64,000 bases of DNA, from contig NW_004454160.1 in the NCBI RefSeq assembly GCF_000283155.1, positions 11,006,129 to 11,070,128 on the forward strand, read 5' to 3'. Positions 1 to 11,535 of this stretch are shown piece after piece. The translations under genes and the position numbers were made by a program. Each line of letters opens with the position of its first letter. Positions within the stretch are counted from its first letter, which is position 1. The notes beneath the pieces were generated by a model. That model did no database searches. It worked only from the letters and a program-made list of their open reading frames with translations, and was not told where the DNA came from. The stretch is from Ceratotherium simum simum (lineage: Eukaryota; Chordata; Mammalia; Perissodactyla; Rhinocerotidae).

Positions 1-159
1 GCCTTATGAAACTCATGATACCCCATCAACCCTGCCATATTCCCACCACAGCTGACTAAATTGTGCTGGGCACCTGACAAGGCTGGACCAATCTGATATT
101 CTTTCCCAGGAACCTGGAATGGGGATCCTGGGAATCTGAGTCAGATGACATGAAGCACT

Positions 160-540
160 TGAATTACTAGGTCAGGCAGCATGTGCCAGAGAAGGTGAGC
201 CAAAGCTGAAGATTGGAGGGGAGGGGGGACAGGGGCAAAGAAGTCACAAGTGAGCGGTGAAAGCTGATCTGAAGAGGTGACTTACCAACAAAGCAGAGCA
301 AGTGACCATTCTGCTCCAGGAGAAACGGGGAGAGGGCGCCCGTATCACAGTCCATGTACAGCAGGCAACCTGGCTGTATTTCATTTCTTCTCTCTCCTTG
401 GATGTCTGATGCCTATGAAGTTGCCTACTGTGTCCTTTCAATAAACCCCTCCTTGACTGGAACAAGTATGAGTGAGTTTCTATTCCTTACAAGCCAACAC
501 CTTAGGATTATATTAGGTCCTGCCACAGATATAAAGCTGA
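160..540 (+). repeat. Possible old LTR remnant
   Basis: The segment carries an AATAAA near 441 followed by a GT-rich tail ending in an LTR-like way. This is recognition by general appearance only; family and ends are uncertain. Confidence 0.22.
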
Positions 541-1267
541 GAAATACCTAGTTCTCTCTGCCCTCAAGGGCCATATAGTTAGGAGCAACTAAGTATACAA
601 ATAACCATAATATAAAGCAGACTCTAAGAGGGATAAAAAGTACTATGAGGTTTCAAAGAGAGTAACAAATCATACCCAATTCACAGTATCAAAAAGGTTT
701 CATGGAAGAAAGGGAACTAAATAGTAATCATAGTAAATGGTAGTCTGGGATATTTTTAAACTGTATTTACTAAGAAAAATAAAATGTTGGAATCCTAAGT
801 CAGTCAACAATAACAAAAAAAACTAATTTTACAGGTCCAGCAAATCCAAAAATCTGGTAACAACTGAGTCATGGGACTTGGCAACTGACTGCTTAGAAGG
901 ATGAGAGCAAGAGAGAAGTTAAAAAAATGAGTACAGTTTTCAGCCTAGATGATTTTGAGAATGATGATGCTGGAAAAGAAAAGTTCCCAACAGGTGGATC
1001 TTGGGGAGAGAAGTGAAGAGGTGAGGCAAGTTTTTTCGGATATACTGACTTGAGGTAAATGGCAGCGAGTAGTTCATTAATTCACTGGAGGAATGGAATA
1101 AAGAGAAGCCATCTCAAGTACAATAAAACAGATTCCTCACAAATTCCAAGTAAACAACTGTCCTCTAAAAGAGGAAATAAAAAGACTCTCACAATGTCTA
1201 GGATTCTTCTTTTGCATTTTGAACATTCCAATTTTGCCCAACTACTGATTTTCCTGGTCAAAGATGA

Positions 1268-1480
1268 GGACTTTTTTTTTTGTCCCCCTCAGGAAGATCA
1301 GCTCTGAGCTAACAACCATGCCAATCCTCCTCTTTTTGCTGAGGAAGACTGGCCCTGGGCTAACATCCGTGCCCATCTTCCTCTACGTTATATGGGACAC
1401 CGCGCGCGCCGGGATCCGAGCCCAGGCTGCCAGCAGTGGAGCGCAGGCACTTAACCACTATGCCACAGGGCCAGCCCCAT
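1268..1480 (-). mobile_element. ERE-type SINE (tRNA-derived), antisense
   Basis: Read on the minus strand it starts with GGGGCTGGCCC, carries the A-box-like run around 'GTGGTTAAGTG' and a degraded B box, then the 'GTTAGCCCAGGGCCAG' body, and ends in a poly(A) tract (the T run at about 1270-1279). This is the equine repetitive element family. The tail contains the duplicated 'TTAGCTCAGAGCTGATCTTCCT' type module. No convincing target-site duplication is visible. Confidence 0.85.
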
Positions 1481-2794
1481 GACTTTAAAGGAATGGAGGT
1501 CAGGTAGCATTGTGGAAGAAGAACCTGATGAAAAATATGATTCCTCTCCCCAGAAAAATGCATATAACCACAAATTTTGCTCACAATTTTATAAAGTTCA
1601 TGGATCTTCTGAAGCCATAAGGGGTAGACACCCCAGGTTTAAAAAAAAAAAGCATGCTGTGGAAGAAACCTTCCTGCTAAGGAAGAGACAAGGTTGGGGA
1701 AAAAAAGGAAATATCTGCAGAGACCCATCTACTCTCTTCCTTTCCAAGAAACTAGAAGATAAAAGAGCCCAGCACCATGAGGGAGGGACAGAGAGAAGAG
1801 TACAGTGCTTCAGGTTTCACCAACCTTCTCTAACAGAGGAACCACTTTTCTCAGAGACAACTGCCCCAAAACTAAGACTGTTTTGTAATGGTGCAAGTAA
1901 GTTTAATAGGCTAAAAATTATTTTTAAGGAAACATAGTTGCAGCCCTGATTAAAAGGTTGCATACCCAGTCAAATCTAATACGTACTAAGCACCCTACTC
2001 TATGGTCATCACTGTACTCACTACACAATTAGCATACTCAGAGAAGACTACAATATCATAACTCCTGAAAAGGACCATATTTTCAGACTGCAGAAGTGAT
2101 GAACACATTTAAATAAGACAAAGAATAATAAGTGCTTATAAGAAACAAACCGATTTTTGCAAGGTGAAGTTCTATTTTTTTGTCAGTTTTTTTTTTTTTT
2201 GCCCAGACACAAGATGCATCCTCACAAGAAATTTAACAACTTTCTGTGACTCTTATGCCAAATAAATGGCAAACATTATAAAGACTATCATCCTATGAGG
2301 ATATAATGTATAGCATATTCATCAAAAGACAGTCTGATTTTCAATAGTAAGCATATTTGGCCAGTAATATGCAACTATTTAAATGTGAATAATCAATTAT
2401 ATAATATAGGGTTTAAGTGAATTAGATGATTCAAATTCTCATCATGCAACTTAATTTTTTGCCATACCACCAGCAAAATCCTAAAGAACAAAGCATTACT
2501 CTCATTTTGTATAATAATGTTTTCTCAAGATCTGCTAAGGGGACTATCAAGAAATGGAAATCTTGATAGCACAGGAGTAGATCATTCAATAACTGACAAA
2601 ACTAAATGATAATATTTAATTCCTTTTACCACAAAACAGTAATATTTATTCAAATTCCTTGAAGATCTCTGAAAAGGGTATATTAATATTTGAAAAATAA
2701 TCAAAACATCTCTCTGAAATACCCTTGAAAAAGTAGCTGAAATGATAAGCCTCATAAACATTATCATAATAACAGAAGTCCTCAGTACTGAATA

Positions 2795-2997
2795 CTTATT
2801 TGCTAAGCATTTACCTACATTACCTCATTTCATATTATGAAATAAGCATCATCATCCCCACTTTATACATGTGAAAATTAAGATTCATATGGTTAAGCTG
2901 CATGCTCTGGGTCCCACAGTAAATTGAAGGTGGGGTGGGAGGTGGGAATTGAATTCAGTTTCATGTGACTCCAAAAGCAGTGCTCTTACCATTGTAT
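2795..2997 (-). repeat. MIR SINE fragment
   Basis: The order is typical of an inverted MIR: 'CATTTACCTACATTACCTCATTT', then 'CATCCCCACTTTATACA', then a degraded 'GTTAAGCTGC' and a 'CTCTTACCATTGTATCA' end. It is strongly diverged. Confidence 0.6.
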
Positions 2998-3595
2998 CAG
3001 TGCTTCCCAACTTTTGTCACATCATGGCACACACTGAAAATGATAATATTTGTAAGGCTTATTGAGGTAAGCTGGTAGGGCTTGATTAAACTAATATTTA
3101 TTTTCCTTATATTACAGAATTATGACATGAGGGGCTGGCCCAGTGGCGTAGTGGTTAAGTTTGCATGCTCTGCTTCGGCGGCCCAGGGTTCGCAGGTTCG
3201 GATCCCAGGTGTGGACCTACGCACCACTCATCAAGTCATACTGTGGCGGCGTCCCACATACAAAATAGAGGAGGATGGGCATGATGTTAGCTCAGGGCCA
3301 AGATTCCTCATCAAAAAAAATATACATATATGACATGAAAAATAAAATACAAAGTATTACAAATGATATTAAATACTAATTGGTGTAAACCTTCCAGATG
3401 AAATATTTTCAATTGCCAGATTCAGAAAGTTTACAGAGGGATTCACATAACGTTCAAATATGTTCAAATATCATTTCAACTGTTGTAAAATTTTGAAAAG
3501 TTATAAAAACGATTTAAAATTTCAAAACTATAAAAAATTTACAAACAGCACACTTGTATGCCATCTATGCACTGCACTCTGGTTGGGAAGCTTTG
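2998..3595. mobile_element. hAT/Charlie-like DNA transposon remnant split by an ERE
   Basis: Imperfect terminal inverted repeats are visible: CAGTGCTTCCCAAC at 2998-3011 and GTTGGGAAGCTTTG at 3582-3595, whose reverse complement shares the GCTTCCCAAC core. The interior is AT-rich and non-coding, as in non-autonomous hAT elements. The ERE at 3131-3320 is inserted inside it and is therefore younger. The family name is not determinable by eye. Confidence 0.45.
3131..3320 (+). mobile_element. ERE-type SINE with perfect target-site duplication
   Basis: A well-kept copy starts GGGGCTGGCC, has the Pol III A box ('TGGCGTAGTGGTTAAG') and B box ('GGTTCGGATCC'), the 'GATGTTAGCTCAGGGCCAAG' module and a short A tail. 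The 10-bp duplication TATGACATGA occurs at 3121-3130 and 3329-3338, which shows L1-type retroposition. Five intervening bases after the A tail are A/T-rich. Confidence 0.92.
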
Positions 3596-3790
3596 CATAA
3601 TATAGTTTTGTCTTTGTATAGCATATTATGATTAAACACTAATTTGGTATATCAAGATCTTCCCAACAACACATCTAAAGGCAATTCAAATCAAAGATAA
3701 TCAAAGAATTATAAACTGAAGTCTTCCTTAACTAATTCAGCCAACACTAGTTTCTTAATTTGAATTTCTACAGTATCCAGAATCTGTAAC

Positions 3791-4040
3791 TTTTTTTTTT
3801 TTTTTTTTGGTGAGGAAGATTGGCCCTGAGCTAATGTCTGTTGCCAATCTTCCTCTTTTTGCTGAGGAAGATTGGCCCTGGGCTAATACCGGTGCCCATC
3901 TTCCTCTACTTTATATGGGACGCCACCACAGCATGGCTTGACACGTGGTAGGTCGGTCCGTGCCCGGGATCCGAACCTGTGAACCCCAGGCCCCAGAAGC
4001 TGTGTGCCCGCACTTAACCACTACGCCACCGGGCTGGCCC
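3791..4040 (-). mobile_element. ERE-type SINE, antisense, with target-site duplication
   Basis: It begins on the plus strand with an 18-base T run (poly(A) tail of the minus element). Two copies of the 'GAGGAAGATTGGCCCTG' module follow, then the tRNA-like head ending at GGGCTGGCCC. The 13-bp duplication CAGAATCTGTAAC is present at 3778-3790 and 4041-4053. Confidence 0.92.
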
Positions 4041-4084
4041 CAGAATCTGTAACGTTCATTTTGATTTAATAATAACAATAATAG

Positions 4085-4320
4085 TTAATATTCATTGAGC
4101 TAATACTACGTGCCAGGCTGTGTTCTACTTTATTATCATATTTAATCCTCACAGCAATCCTATGAAAGTACCTTTTATTTTCTCCATTTTGAAGATGAGG
4201 AAACCGAGGCAGAGAAAAACTGAGTAAATAACTTTCCCAAGGTTATAGCTGATAAATGAGAATTAGAATGTAAAACAGTCTGACTTCAGAACCCATATGG
4301 TTAATCATTATGCCATACTA
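4085..4320 (-). repeat. MIR SINE
   Basis: A nearly full-length inverted MIR: 'CATTGAGCTAATACTACGTG', 'AATCCTCACAGCAATCCTAT', 'GAAGATGAGGAAACCGAGGC', then the degraded tRNA-like head ending near 'AATCATTATGCCATACT'. Confidence 0.75.
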
Positions 4321-5811
4321 CATCCCTGCAAGGAAGAAAATACAGTAAGATTTAATGAACACCTATTACGTGCCAGGAGAGACAAGGGTAAGTAAACAGT
4401 TCTCAACTTAGACTAAGTTTGATAGTGTCACAGTGATGAAGTAAAAATGACTTACATATACATCAAAAGGGGTATTCTACAGCAAAAAAAAAATTACTTG
4501 TATACTGTGATGTATGCATTTTGCTTATAGAAAAAGGAAGATAATTTTAATTTCATATGTGCATTATGATATGGTTCAAGCAAGAGCATCTGTCTCTGCA
4601 ACCTATTTGAAGCTGTTGATTTAACTTGCTCAAGAACATAAAAAAATCTTTCTTAAAACAATGAAATTGATAACAATTAAAAGCAAATGCTTTAGTACTT
4701 GGATTTTTACTTACTGCTTTTGAAGTTCCCCAGGTCATCATGTGTTTAATTTTGTTTTTAATTAAATGCACTACTTAAAAAGTCCTGAACAAAGATTTTT
4801 CTAGACATTTGGACAAGTTCTGCTTGTATAGGTTCTGCCAGCCAAATCCTGCCATTTGGAAGAAAGCCTCACAGTTTACAACTATATTACAATAGGCTAA
4901 TGTCCTGAGGGGATCTCTGACGGTCAATGCAAATCAAAACACTCACAAAGGATGAAAACATACCTTCAATTTCATAACCAATCTCAATATAGACAATGCT
5001 AATGCCTTGAGTACATATTATGGTTTACATCAAACATCTGAAAGCCCCCAAAGAGCAACATCCAACATTAGCCGGCTCATGCTGGTGGACAGTCAATATT
5101 TAAGGAGCATCTACTACGTGCCAGGGACCATGCTCATCCACAAATGATACCTGCTACATAGAGAGTGGCAATCTAGAACTACAATTTAAATTCATGCATT
5201 CTGAAAGATCATGTATTCAAACTGGAGCCCAAGCTCCAATACATAACCTTCCCCCTATATCCAAAAAGCTGTTACCAGGGTTTCTGCAATCTACAAACCA
5301 CCAAACATGTTATCATGAAGAGACTAGCACAGGCACCCCGCACATCCTGGAGTACAAGATAAGTCTTGGGTTATGGTGGCACATTCTGTCCTCTGGAGTT
5401 TTACACCATGAAAATCTAGCACTTCTCCTAAAGCGACTTCTTTTTCTCAAAAGTCAATTGTTCTAAAAAGTAAAGTTCTATTGCTTGCAGAAACCATTTA
5501 CTCCTACTTATTCTCCTCTAAAGATCCCTAGAAAATACTCATAGTAAAGAAATGTGGCTTGATTTATTTATTGGTAAGTGGATGCCTAGGTACTTTACAT
5601 GATTAACTGAGCCTCCAGAAGCCAGTCTCACAAAAATTTTAAAACTAATCATGCTGAGTAAAATGCATCTGACTGTACGTAAAAGCTACTTAAAACAAAT
5701 GTCAGGTAAAAAAAATAGTAATTCCTAAAGCCAATGTTTTCAGTTTGAAGAGACCAAAAAAGATAAAACAGTTCACCAGAAGTCTGTCACAGCTTTTAAA
5801 GTAAATATGTC

Positions 5812-6006
5812 GGGCCGGCCCTGTGGCTTGGTGGTTAAGTGCGTGCGCTGCAATGCTGGTGGCCCGGGTTCGGATCCTGGGTGCGCATCGAGGCACCACT
5901 TCTCCATCCATCCTGAGGCCGAGTCCCACATACAGCAACTAGAAGGATGTGGAGCTATGACATACAACTATCTACTGGGGCTTTGGGGGGAAAAAATAAA
6001 ATAAAT
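5812..6006 (+). mobile_element. ERE-type SINE (variant with 'TACTGGGGCTTTGGGG' tail) with target-site duplication
   Basis: The head GGGCCGGCCCTGTGGC and the B box 'GGTTCGGATCC' are clear. Instead of the 'TTAGCTCAGGGCC' module it ends with a 'TACTGGGGCTTTGGGG' segment and an AAATAAAATAAAT tail, so it belongs to a different ERE subtype from the copy at 3131. The 14-bp duplication AAAGTAAATATGTC is at 5798-5811 and 6007-6020. Confidence 0.9.
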
Positions 6007-6739
6007 AAAGTAAATATGTCCAATTCCATAATTTATCCTAAGATAACTCCATTTCCACAGCACATCATCCCTAGCAACTATTCAGCAACTCCCAATATGT
6101 AATCTATTGTCCACTACGCCTTTTGCCACAAACCTCAAACAAGCCAGTTCTCAAATTTCCTCAACTCACACCATCTCCTCCTTTATAAAAACAAGGGAAG
6201 GCATTACAAAACTTTAAGAGAACAAAAATTACAGAAACAGCTGGAAAAGTACAGACAGCCTCTGCACCCAAGCTCTTTTCCTTTATACGTGAGAACGTGT
6301 CATTATCTCAACCACACACTTGCATGTTCCTGGAAAATCCAGGGTTCCTCCAGCTCACCCAGAGTTCAAAATGCCCACTCTCTAATAAATGACAGGGTCC
6401 TTATGTGACCACTCTGTCTCAGCCCCTCTCTCTATTTACATTAATCATCCAAGCCTCCCAGCTCTATCCTGTCATAAAGTAGCACTACGCTCCAAACTCA
6501 AAAGCCATTATACAAGCCCAACACACTACCCCGTCCTGCTTGCTACCAACGCACTCCAACCCCTTGCAAAACCGTCCCTAATATCGGCTCTTCCTTTATG
6601 AGCTTTTCCCATATTCCTAACACAGTCTCAATGTCCTACTGCCCCACGCTGCCAAGCTCTCTTCGGTAAACACAATTTCAGCACAGAGTCACACCCTCTC
6701 TCCAGCCTAATTCCTACAACCCCAAAACCCCACCTCCTC

Positions 6740-7340
<601 letters not shown>

Positions 7341-8265
7341 TTTCGGCTGCTCTATTTGAATAACTGTAGAAAAACCAGGGACTGGCTTCTCCAGTTCATG
7401 ACCCCCTCCCGAGGTCGTGAGTGGCGAGGTCGTGAGTGGGGGGAATTCCCAAATAAGAGCCCACAGCCCGCGCGGGAATTTCTGCTGGGAATTTCTCACT
7501 GGCCAGAAAGCCCCTTTGATCTCTAACGTTAGAGACCCGTGGCCCCTGCCCAAGTGTAGGACAGTTCCTCTGCCGGGGCCATTTCAGGCAGATCTCTGGG
7601 ATGGGAACAAACTCCAAAGCCTGGGCCCCGGCCACGCTTCGCATCTGAGATCTGTAAGACCATGCATAGGACTTCAGATCCCTTTCTGCCTTCTCTGGCC
7701 CACTGCCTCCTGCTCTCAAAATGGACCCTGGTCCTCGGGCCGTTTCATACGAATTTCTGTGGGCTTTAGAGGGGCCCAGCTACTGTGTTGGCAAAGGGCC
7801 ACTTGAAATCGCTAGCATACTCGATTATCTGAAAGGGAAGCGTTAGTTCCTCCATAAAGTTTCCATGCTGCCTTTCTCCGATATAAGGCAGTTTGGGCGC
7901 TTACAGATCGTACTGCGTTAGGGTCTTAGGATTCGTACCAAGGTTAGTCAACCCCTGACCCACACCTCAAAACAAACCAGTGCATCCTGTGAATCTCCTA
8001 ATAAAATTTCCTTTTGTGATAGCCAAAAAGGGAAGTTGTAGTAGAATTTGCCTCTCAGCTCTAGCATCACCTGAAAATTAATAAATCAACCATAAAAGCC
8101 CCAGACTGATAACCTTTTTCACTTATAATCCTGGGTACTACCATGAAGGTGGCCCTAAATTACCTTGACTGCCGCATAGCCCCACAAATACTCTCACTAT
8201 ACGTTCTAGGGAGGGTACCTCTTGTAGCCCCCAAAACCTTTCCCTGTGATTAAAAGTTGTTTCCC

Positions 8266-8501
8266 CAGGCTGGCCCCATGGCGTAGCGGTTAAGTGCGCA
8301 CGCTCAGCTGCTGGCGGCCCAGGTTCGCATCCCTGGTGTGCACCAATGCACTGCTTGTCAGGCCATGTTGTGGCAGCATCCCTTATAAAGTGGAGGAAGA
8401 TAGGCACAGATGTTAGCCCAGGGCCAGTCTTCCTCAGCAAAAAGAGGAGGATTGGCATGGGTGTTAGCTCAGGGCTGATCTTCCTCACACACAAAAAAAA
8501 A
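8266..8501 (+). mobile_element. ERE-type SINE
   Basis: The head is CAGGCTGGCCCCATGGCGTAG with A and B boxes (B box changed to GGTTCGCATCC). The body carries two copies of the 'GTTAGC(C/T)CAGGGC' module and ends in A9. The flanks 'TTGTTTCCCC' and 'TTATTTCCCT' are an imperfect duplication, suggesting an older copy. Confidence 0.88.
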
Positions 8502-8747
8502 TTATTTCCCTAATAGAATCTAAACCTTAGAATGTTAAGTCCCAACAGAAAGGTCTGTATGGTGATGATTCATTAATTAGATTTCTTGAGAGCCACCTTA
8601 AACAGCCTCATCCACCATAATCTATCAATGCCCGTTCTTCAAAGTTTGAAAAGTCTACTCATTCCCAAACCTGTTAGAATAGAAGGGACTTCTTTCCCAT
8701 AATCAATACTTGTGGGGGAAAAAGGGCAAGAGGAAAGGGAAGAAAAA

Positions 8748-8965
8748 CCAATATTTATTGAGTACCTATTTGCCAGGTATGGCTAGATGCTTCCACGTGT
8801 CATCTCTTAATCCTCACAACAACCCTGTGAGGTAGGTAATGTTATCCCCATTTTTACAGATGAGGAAATAGGCTCAGAGAAATTAAGCATCTTTCCCAAG
8901 TTCACACAGTGAGTAAGTGGATCTGACTCCAAATTCACCCCTTTTCTACCATTCCACTTTAAGAT
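8748..8965 (-). repeat. MIR SINE
   Basis: A well-preserved inverted MIR with 'ATTTATTGAGTACCTATT', 'AATCCTCACAACAACCCTGT', 'ACAGATGAGGAAATAGGCTC' and the 'AGTTCACACAGTGAGTAAGT' segment in order. Confidence 0.8.
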
Positions 8966-9514
8966 GTTACCTGGGGAGACCTGACAACAGAAGGTTTTCA
9001 TCTAGGATTGAAAGTTACCCCAGCACCACTAGGGTGCAGCAAAAAGTGATGGAACGGTTGTCTCAACCTGTTGATTCTTCAGTGGATGAGAGAGGTCAAA
9101 ATTTGTCCAGGAACAGCTTTCACAGCTAAGGATTACATCTTGAACTTTACCAAGCAATCCTGGTAACTAGAAAACTCCTGGAAGGTGGTCATGACAGAAA
9201 TTGTTGGGAAAGTTCTCAGCATAATAAAAAAGAAATTTTTATTTCCTTCATGATCCACTCAGGGAAAAAGAAAGGGCAAATGAACCAGCGTATGTCAAAA
9301 TCTGTAGTAAACTCCAGTGAGATCACAGTGTCAGGAAATTTCAGCCTGAATTAGAGATATCCTTGCACTTAGAATTTTCTTCTTTGATGTATGTGAAGGA
9401 AGGGTTGGAGGGCAAAGTCGAAGGAAAAGGCAAAATAAATTAACAAAATGGCTGCCAGGCAATGTTTAGAGCCCCCACCCCACGAACCGCGCCTTTTCTG
9501 TTTCCGCTGGACTC

Positions 9515-9531
9515 ACACTGCCACCTGCTGG
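9515..9531 (-). promoter_or_regulatory. CTCF-like motif
   Basis: The plus strand reads CACTGCCACCTGCTGGC; its reverse complement GCCAGCAGGTGGCAGTG fits the CTCF core CCAGCAGGNGGCRS closely. It lies between the GNAI3 promoter and GPR61. Occupancy cannot be judged from sequence. Confidence 0.45.
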
Positions 9532-10117
9532 CAATGCTTAGGCGGTACTAGCTGATCAATGATGTTGGAAAGAAGAGTTCTCCCCCTGTTCAGGAATGAG
9601 ATTCCTCTCTTATGAGTGTATCTTAAAAGGGAGGAGAGAGAGGAGAGTATGTTTTTCAATCACAAGAGACTCTCCTCAGTGTATACTATCCAAGGGATTT
9701 CCTCAGTGTAATAGGCCTTAGACTAGAGTAAGTCTAGGAGTAGGAAGACAGACACCTGGAAATTTTCCTAGATCTGAAGGGGGAAAGCTATTTGCCCAAG
9801 TTTCATTTAATAAATTGTTTTTCTTCAACTAGAGTTTCATTTACAACCCTCATACTTTCCACAATCTGCAGGAAGCCTCCATGTACGTATCTTGCTGCAA
9901 TGGACTGAACTCTCAGAAGTGAGAACCAAGAGCATATTCTCCAGTATATTTCTCAAATACATTCTGTACTGCTTTACCAGATGTAAAAATACAAGGTACC
10001 TGATCAAATTAGACTATGAACTCCTTGAAGGCAGTGACTCTACATCCTCTGTGTGAGTGCCAGAGAATATTGGGTATTCAACTATTATGCACTGAATTGA
10101 ACTGAAGGAGTCAATGT

Positions 10118-10769
10118 TGATATCAGTATAACTTTTTATAATAAAAATTATTTATTGGCTGTTCAAAGGGAATCTATCCCACTCCCACCAGCGCATCTTC
10201 CCCTTAGATGCTCGATGAGCCAGGAATTTGTTTAAATACAGACCACACCACCCTCTGGTCCTACCTTAACCCTTTAATGTCACCTGATTCAATTGAGGGA
10301 AGTGGGATGGACAGGTAGTCCCAGATGGATGTCCTGTCTAGTTTGCAATTATTCCCCTTCCCTTGAAAATACCGCCACCGATACCAACCAACACAGTTCC
10401 TACAGTCTCAATCAGTGAACAGCTGAGCCCAACTCCTGTGCCCTGTCTCCAACCCAGGGCTGCAGATAGGAGAGAGATTAAGTCTTTGTCACTGAAGCTA
10501 ATTTTGAGAGCGATGAATGGGAGTAGGGAGGCATTCAATGAACCATGGAAACCCCACCTTTCCCATTCCCAACCTTAGTCTCTTGTACCCGATTGTCCAG
10601 GGGGCTGGAGGTGGGTCACTGCCATGAGAAGAGAGATCAGGAAGGCCAGTCCTAGGGAGAAAAAAAAAAAAGATTTATAGTATTACTGGTCAGGGTGATT
10701 GCCTGGCCTGTCTGTATCCAACCACCTTAGCAATTTAAATGATATCAGTATAACTTTTTATAATAAAAA
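10118..10769. repeat. Segment flanked by a 30-bp exact direct repeat
   Basis: An identical 30-bp AT-rich sequence starting TGATATCAGTATAAC occurs at 10118-10147 and 10740-10769. The 592 bp between them contain an A-rich run (10659-10670) but no SINE, LINE or LTR signature that I can identify. No poly(A) tract abuts either copy, so a simple retroposon with target-site duplication is not supported. Confidence 0.85.
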
Positions 10770-11535
10770 AAGTTATCTTCAGCCCCCAATCTTTCCACTT
10801 CTTCATCCTAAAAGACAAGGAGAAAGAGCCATCCAGTCTTAGTCTTGCTTCTGCTGAGATCAAGCTTGAGGGTGGAAGACAGAGAGCTGCAGTCAGCTTT
10901 CCTGTCTTCTACTCGATGTACACTGATTGCTATTTCCTCTTGCTTCTGGTCAAACTCAGGAGAGGAGTATACCTAGTCCTCTCACTTTAAGGAAACCTCA
11001 GGTCTAAAACTAAAAAAAAGATCTATTAACTCAAATGGAAACACTTGGCTATAATTTAGTTCTTGTTAAACCTAGCGAGGAAATGAGAAGACATGGGTCA
11101 TTTTCTTACCTTGCTTGGGTGCAATGATTTCCCTGGACAATTATACTGAAAAATGAAATATCCTAAAGGGCCCCGGAATAACTCCAAACCTGGCCTGCCG
11201 CCCTGTATCCTCCAGCTCCTACCCTTAGAGAGTTTCCCTGCTTCCTGAGGCGTGGAAAGTTCACTGGTTGAAAGGCATCGTCTCACCTTCGTGACCCGTT
11301 ACTCTCGTCACCATCTCACCAGGTTCCCTCCCCCAGTAGTCAAGGATCACAGCCATGTCCAAGGCTTTTGCCACATGTCCATCTTGTTGGCTCTGTTGCT
11401 GACCCAAAAAACACTAAGCAAAAGCTGTGTGCAGAGACCCCAGCCCCAGCCCCAGCTAGCTGGGAATAGGTGATCCCACATGGTGTTCCATAACTGGCCC
11501 TCAGCCCCATCTCCCTCCAAGTGTCCAGCAGCCCA
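10140..11535 (-). other. GPR61: Probable GPR61 3' UTR
   Basis: This is the sequence from the GPR61 stop codon to the first canonical minus-strand poly(A) hexamers. It has no open frame of note and no recognisable SINE. The 3' limit is an inference, and longer isoforms reaching toward GNAI3 are possible. It includes an intron-like pyrimidine tract and AG on the minus strand near 10652-10672, so splicing within it cannot be excluded. Confidence 0.4.
10151..10156 (-). terminator. GPR61: Candidate GPR61 poly(A) signal
   Basis: AATAAA on the minus strand, 1.4 kb past the GPR61 stop. An ATTAAA lies slightly earlier at 10273-10278. Between the stop and these I saw only TATAAA-type variants. Either could end the transcript. 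Confidence 0.35.

Larger units (their letters stand above)
7341..10117. other. Spacer between GNAI3 and the GPR61 3' region
   Basis: No coding sequence is recognisable. It holds one ERE (8266-8501), one MIR (8748-8965) and a CTCF-like site (9515-9531), all listed separately. The rest is mixed, largely unique-looking sequence. GPR61 and GNAI3 are transcribed in the same direction, so a long GPR61 3' UTR or read-through could extend into this stretch; I recall that the human GPR61 annotation ends very close to GNAI3, but the sequence alone does not show it. Confidence 0.6.

Noticed and set aside
3131..3320. tRNA-like A and B boxes that could suggest a tRNA gene
   Set aside because: They belong to the tRNA-derived head of the ERE SINE. 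No cloverleaf or intact anticodon arm is present, and a poly(A) tail with target-site duplication follows.
8138..8494. 118-codon minus-strand frame, and similar frames at 1264-1482, 5702-5938 and 39132-39504
   Set aside because: These are translations of ERE SINEs (repeated LRKTGPGLTSVPIFL- and RPCGLVVK-type peptides), not genes.
10148..10739. Interpretation of the 30-bp repeat as target-site duplication of a processed gene copy
   Set aside because: Neither junction has a poly(A) tract, the internal A run is 70-80 bp from the right junction, and no gene-like sequence is seen between the repeats.
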